A DNA stretch of 64,000 nucleotides. It comes from Nocardiopsis sp. JB363 (GTDB taxonomy: Bacteria; Actinomycetota; Actinomycetes; Streptosporangiales; Streptosporangiaceae). The DNA lies in assembly GCF_900143625.1 (NCBI RefSeq), contig NZ_FRFF01000135.1, positions 141,673-205,672 of the forward strand, written 5' to 3'. Below the pieces are notes generated by a model. It was not told where the DNA came from and made no database searches. It saw only the letters and a program-made list of their open reading frames with translations. Positions within the stretch are counted from its first letter, which is position 1, and each line of letters opens with the position of its first letter. The translations under genes and the position numbers were made by a program. Shown here in pieces: positions 61,194 through 64,000 of the stretch.

Positions 61194-63140
61194 GTGTCCC
61201 CCCGTCCCCTCGGCCGCAGGATCGCGGCCGCAAGCAGCGGCCTGGTCGTCGCCCTGTCCCTCGTGGCCTGTACGACCCACCCCAGCCCGGAGGTGGCCGT
61301 CAGGTCCTTCCTGCTCTCCTGGCAGGGCGGTGACCACGCCGGCGCCGCACGGTTCACCAACGGTGACCCGGCCGAGGTGGAAGCGGCGCTCGCCGACGTA
61401 CACGACCAGCTCGACCTGGCCTCGGTCCGGTTCGACCTGGGCGGCATCTCCCAGGACGGAGACCAGGCCGTCGCGGAGTTCGAGGCTTCCGCCGACCTCG
61501 GCATCGGTGACCCGGTGTGGACCTACACCGGCAGCATGCCGCTCACCGACGGCCCCGAGGGCTGGCAGATCGACTGGTCTCCCAGCGTCATCCACCCCGA
61601 ACTGGAGGACGGTGAGCGGCTCGCCGTCAGCTACGAGATCGAGGAACGCGGCCAGATCCTCGACCGGGAGGGCGAACCACTCGTCTCCGGCGACAGCGTC
61701 ACCGCCTTCGGTGTCCTTCCCGCCGAGATGGACGACAAGGAGGCCGGGGTCACCGAACTCGCCGAACTCCTCGACGAGGACCCCGATCCACTGCTCAACC
61801 GGGTGCGCTCCGCCCCGCCCGAACAGTTCCAGCCACTGGTGCTGATGCGCGACAACAGCGTCGACGGCACCCTGCTGAACGAGGCCGGGAAGATCTCCGG
61901 GGTGCAGACCGAGGAGATCGAGATCAACCTGTCGCCGCGGGTGGCACCGTTCCTCCTCGGCGAGGTCGCGGGTACCGCCGAGCACCGGGTGTCCTCCCGT
62001 GTCGCCGGTGCCTACCAGGCCGGCGACACCGTCGGACTGAGCGGTCTGCAGAACATCTTCCAGCACGAGCTCGCCGGGACCGCCACCACTCAGGTGGTGA
62101 CCCTCGGCGATGACGGGCAGCAGACCGCCGTCCTGGAGTCCTGGGAAGGCGTGCGCAGCGGTGGCGTCGAGACCACCCTGGACCTGGAGTTGCAGAACGC
62201 CGCGGAGAGCGCCCTGGAGGACCTGCCGGGCAACGGCTACCTCGTGGCCGTCGACATCGGCAGCGGCGATGTGCTCGCCGCGGCCAACGCCTCCGGCCAG
62301 GCCTCGGACGATGGTGCGTTCACCGGTGGCTACACGCCCGGCGGCGCCTTCACCCTGGTGTCCTCCCTGGCGGCCCTGGACTCCGGAGCGGTCAGTCCGG
62401 GCAGCCCGATGCCCTGCGGCTACCAGTCCGACATCGGTGACCGGACCTTCACCAACCCCAGCAGTGGGTTCCTGGCCGGGGAACCGGACCTGAGCCGCAA
62501 CCTGAGCTTCCTGTGCAACGTCGGCTTCGTCGACATCGCCTCCGACGTGGGCGGTGACCAGATCACCGAATCAGCGGCCGCCCTGGGGCTGGGCGCCGAC
62601 TGGCAGTTGCCCCTGCCGGCCGACTCCGGAACCGTCGAGATCAACGACGACGAAGCGGACGTGGCCGCCGCCATGGTCGGCGAGCACGGTGTCCAGGTGA
62701 GCCCGCTCTCCATGGCCCTGGCCGCCGCGGCGATCGCCGACGGCACCTGGAACGCACCGACCCTCGTCCGTGAGGAGGGGCCGGCCCCGGCCGGCGTCGG
62801 AGACCTCGACGAGGCCCACCTCGAAGTGATCCGCGAAGGGATGCGCGACGCCGTCGTCAACCGCTTCCCCGAGGTCGGCTCGGGTGAGGAACCCGTGTAC
62901 GGTCAGGCCGCCCGCGCCGAACAGGGCGACACCGCCCTGCACTGGTTCGTCGGCTACCAGGGCGACGTCGCCTTCGCCGTGCTCGCCGAGGTGGACCCGG
63001 AGATGACCATGTGGCAGCAGTACGCCGTCACCTCCGCCACCGGCTTCCTCGCCGGTGACCCCGAAGGGCAGCAGCAGCCGCTCACCGACGACCAGCCGCT
63101 CGCGGAGGTCATGCCGGAGACCGAATCCGACCTGAACTGA
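61194..63140 (+). CDS. PBP2a/MecA-type lipoprotein with a degenerate transpeptidase domain
   Basis: 648 residues. A signal peptide with lipobox LVAC, an NTF2-like MecA_N domain (about 28-140), a PBP dimerisation segment (RGQILDREGEPLV) and a C-terminal transpeptidase-like fold (about 320-640: ETTLDLELQNAAESAL, LVAVDIGSGDVLAAAN). The SxxK active-site box reads GAFT (Gly384, Thr387), the SxN box is LCN (Leu440), and the KTG region near 570-578 reads GQAARAEQG. All three catalytic motifs are lost, so transpeptidation is unlikely; a scaffold or sensor role is possible. GTG at 61194 with AAAGGAA upstream. Confidence 0.88.
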   Translation: MSPRPLGRRIAAASSGLVVALSLVACTTHPSPEVAVRSFLLSWQGGDHAGAARFTNGDPAEVEAALADVHDQLDLASVRFDLGGISQDGDQAVAEFEASADLGIGDPVWTYTGSMPLTDGPEGWQIDWSPSVIHPELEDGERLAVSYEIEERGQILDREGEPLVSGDSVTAFGVLPAEMDDKEAGVTELAELLDEDPDPLLNRVRSAPPEQFQPLVLMRDNSVDGTLLNEAGKISGVQTEEIEINLSPRVAPFLLGEVAGTAEHRVSSRVAGAYQAGDTVGLSGLQNIFQHELAGTATTQVVTLGDDGQQTAVLESWEGVRSGGVETTLDLELQNAAESALEDLPGNGYLVAVDIGSGDVLAAANASGQASDDGAFTGGYTPGGAFTLVSSLAALDSGAVSPGSPMPCGYQSDIGDRTFTNPSSGFLAGEPDLSRNLSFLCNVGFVDIASDVGGDQITESAAALGLGADWQLPLPADSGTVEINDDEADVAAAMVGEHGVQVSPLSMALAAAAIADGTWNAPTLVREEGPAPAGVGDLDEAHLEVIREGMRDAVVNRFPEVGSGEEPVYGQAARAEQGDTALHWFVGYQGDVAFAVLAEVDPEMTMWQQYAVTSATGFLAGDPEGQQQPLTDDQPLAEVMPETESDLN

Positions 63141-63153
63141 TGCCGTGAAAAAA

Positions 63154-63198
63154 GAAGACGCCGCCGGAGCAACCCACGGATGCTCCGGCGGCGTCTTC
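63154..63198. terminator. Large terminator hairpin after the PBP-like gene
   Basis: A perfect 18-bp stem (63154-63171 with 63181-63198) with a 9-nt loop, preceded by an A-run that would act as a T-run in the other direction. The 310 bp to ssrA (63199-63508) show no gene; the ssrA promoter must lie here, and TAGGCT (63489-63494) is the only -10-like hexamer close to the mature 5' end. Confidence 0.8.
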
Positions 63199-63508
63199 AC
63201 GGGTAACTGGAACCGCATCAGGGGGTAGCGGACCAGTTAGATGAGGCAGGACCTCGTCTCGGGGGAGGCCCTGCCGCTTCCCAAGGTCGGCCAGACCCTG
63301 CCGACCGCCCCCGTGAGCCGCGTCGACCAGATCTTGAGTCCGCCTCACGGGGGTTTCTCCCTGACTTCGTCCCCCGCACCGGGAATCAGCTTGGTCCCTA
63401 CAACGTTGACGCGGTAGAGTGACGAACACGCAAGTGGTTCGCCGCTCGCATGTCGGCCCACACGGGCCCCGTAGGTACGGGTTCCGCGTAGGCTTTGACA
63501 ACTTCACA

Positions 63509-63877
63509 GGGGGTGATCGGTTTCGACTTCGGTAGTCGTTCCAGGGGAAGCGGATCGAGGGTTGCGTGTGTGACCTCGTTAATCCTGCATTCGCATAAAT
63601 TCAAGTGCCAATTCTAAGCGCACTGAGTTCGCTCTCGCTGCTTAAGCGATTGTGACTCTGTCGGTCCGGGCTCGTCATCGGCTCGGGATCCGGCACCATT
63701 TAGATGACTTACCGCTCAGATCAGGCCACGGGGCCTGAGTGGGACATTTTCGTGGCTGGGCCTGTCAGCGATGTGTCTGTGCAAGCGCTGAGGCCGAGTA
63801 GAACGACACCACAGACTGCATCCGGAGAAGCCCTGGCTCGTTGCTGAAGGACGCGGGTTCGATTCCCGCCACCTCCA
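63509..63877 (+). ncRNA. ssrA: tmRNA (transfer-messenger RNA)
   Basis: About 369 nt. The 5' end GGGGGTGATCGGTTTCGAC pairs with the 3' CACCTCC in a 7-bp acceptor stem (one G-T pair), and the T-arm reads GCGGGTTCGATTCCCGC. CCA is not encoded after the discriminator A. The tag frame at 63607-63645 translates as ANSKRTEFALAA followed by TAA, ending in the ALAA degron recognised by ClpXP. It rescues stalled ribosomes together with SmpB. Confidence 0.98.
63607..63645 (+). CDS. tmRNA proteolysis tag reading frame (ANSKRTEFALAA)
   Basis: Resume codon GCC (Ala) to TAA inside ssrA. The last four residues ALAA are the conserved ClpX/SspB-type degron. This is a tag segment, not an independent gene. Confidence 0.95.
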   Translation, partial: ANSKRTEFALAA

Positions 63878-63884
63878 CGGACTC

Positions 63885-63937
63885 AGGACGACCCTGCTCG
63901 CGCGTTCACGTGCGAGCAGGGTCGTCCTTTGTTTTTT
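63885..63937 (+). terminator. ssrA terminator
   Basis: A perfect 17-bp stem (63885-63901 with 63912-63928), a 10-nt loop and the tract TTGTTTTTT: a textbook intrinsic terminator. The remaining 63 bases to the window end are GC-rich with no feature. Confidence 0.97.
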
Positions 63938-64000
63938 CGGGGGACGACCCCCCGGACCCCCACCCCCGGACCGCGCCGAAGCACGACCCAAGGGCAACGA

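Noticed and set aside
63716..63997. Minus-strand open frame containing WRWRESNPRPS
   Set aside because: It is antisense to the tmRNA 3' region. This peptide is the translation of the reverse complement of tRNA-like T-arm sequence and a well-known false gene call.

Overview
This window looks like the chromosome of a high-GC filamentous actinomycete, most likely a Nocardiopsis/Streptosporangiales-type organism. Evidence: very high GC with strong GC3 bias, many GTG starts, and lineage markers. These include a sporulation-type WhiB, the MtrA-MtrB-LpqB module, F420 biosynthesis genes fbiA/fbiB, a DUF397 protein, DUF3499 and DUF5719 proteins, a 180-kDa-class NAD-glutamate dehydrogenase, FtsEX-SmpB-tmRNA and a DasR-like GlcNAc regulon. 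Gene order is close to the Streptomyces core region from fbiAB/whiB through manB, ahcY, mtrAB-lpqB, hpf and secA to prfB-ftsEX-smpB-ssrA. I see no transposon, prophage, CRISPR array or rRNA/tRNA cluster, so this is core chromosome with a few lineage-specific insertions.

Layout. 1-3.9 kb: a Na+/H+ antiporter cut by the window edge, then the fbiA-fbiB pair on the minus strand. 4.2-6.3 kb: a membrane protein with a long Q/Y/G-rich repeat tail, then whiB behind a region dense in inverted repeats. 6.5-14.5 kb: a giant membrane glycosyltransferase, a DUF5719 cell-surface protein, a metallopeptidase-like protein, DUF3499, phosphomannomutase manB and a Trm112-like protein. 14.7-20.7 kb: a membrane Ser/Thr kinase, an unrecognised protein, a MerR regulator and two tandem S-adenosylhomocysteine hydrolases of different subclasses. 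20.7-25 kb: RDD and SpoIIM-like membrane proteins, then a small accessory pair (orphan DUF397 protein overlapping tail to tail with a STAND/TPR ATPase). 25-30.8 kb: a tightly packed minus-strand operon (YGQ-rich membrane protein, DUF4129, DUF4350, MoxR, DUF58) divergent from mtrA-mtrB-lpqB-comF (31.3-36.6 kb). 36.6-42 kb: a long structured non-coding leader, hpf, a small membrane protein and secA. 42-50 kb: an Lrp/LysE divergent pair and a GlcNAc PTS module (SIS protein, GntR regulator, EIIC, EIIB, EIIA, GH3 hexosaminidase) with a double DasR-type operator. 50-58.6 kb: two HAD-family proteins, a DUF6912-like protein, NAD-GDH and prfB. 58.9-64 kb: ftsE, ftsX, smpB, a degenerate penicillin-binding lipoprotein, and ssrA (tmRNA) with its terminator.

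How the parts fit. MtrAB-LpqB, FtsEX, SpoIIM and WhiB link envelope homeostasis with division and sporulation. The PTS/GH3/SIS/GntR block imports and recycles amino sugars. SmpB and tmRNA form the ribosome-rescue system, PrfB terminates translation and HPF silences ribosomes. FbiA/FbiB make cofactor F420. The two AhcY paralogues serve the methyl cycle.

The items most worth a second look are: a candidate raiA-type structured RNA upstream of hpf; the tandem, subclass-divergent SAH hydrolases (the second with Glu-to-Gln in a conserved substrate-site motif); a PBP that has lost all three transpeptidase motifs, sitting between smpB and ssrA; a HAD protein whose nucleophile is Asn; membrane-tethered YGQ low-complexity domains; and GTAAC direct-repeat boxes upstream of the glutamate dehydrogenase gene.
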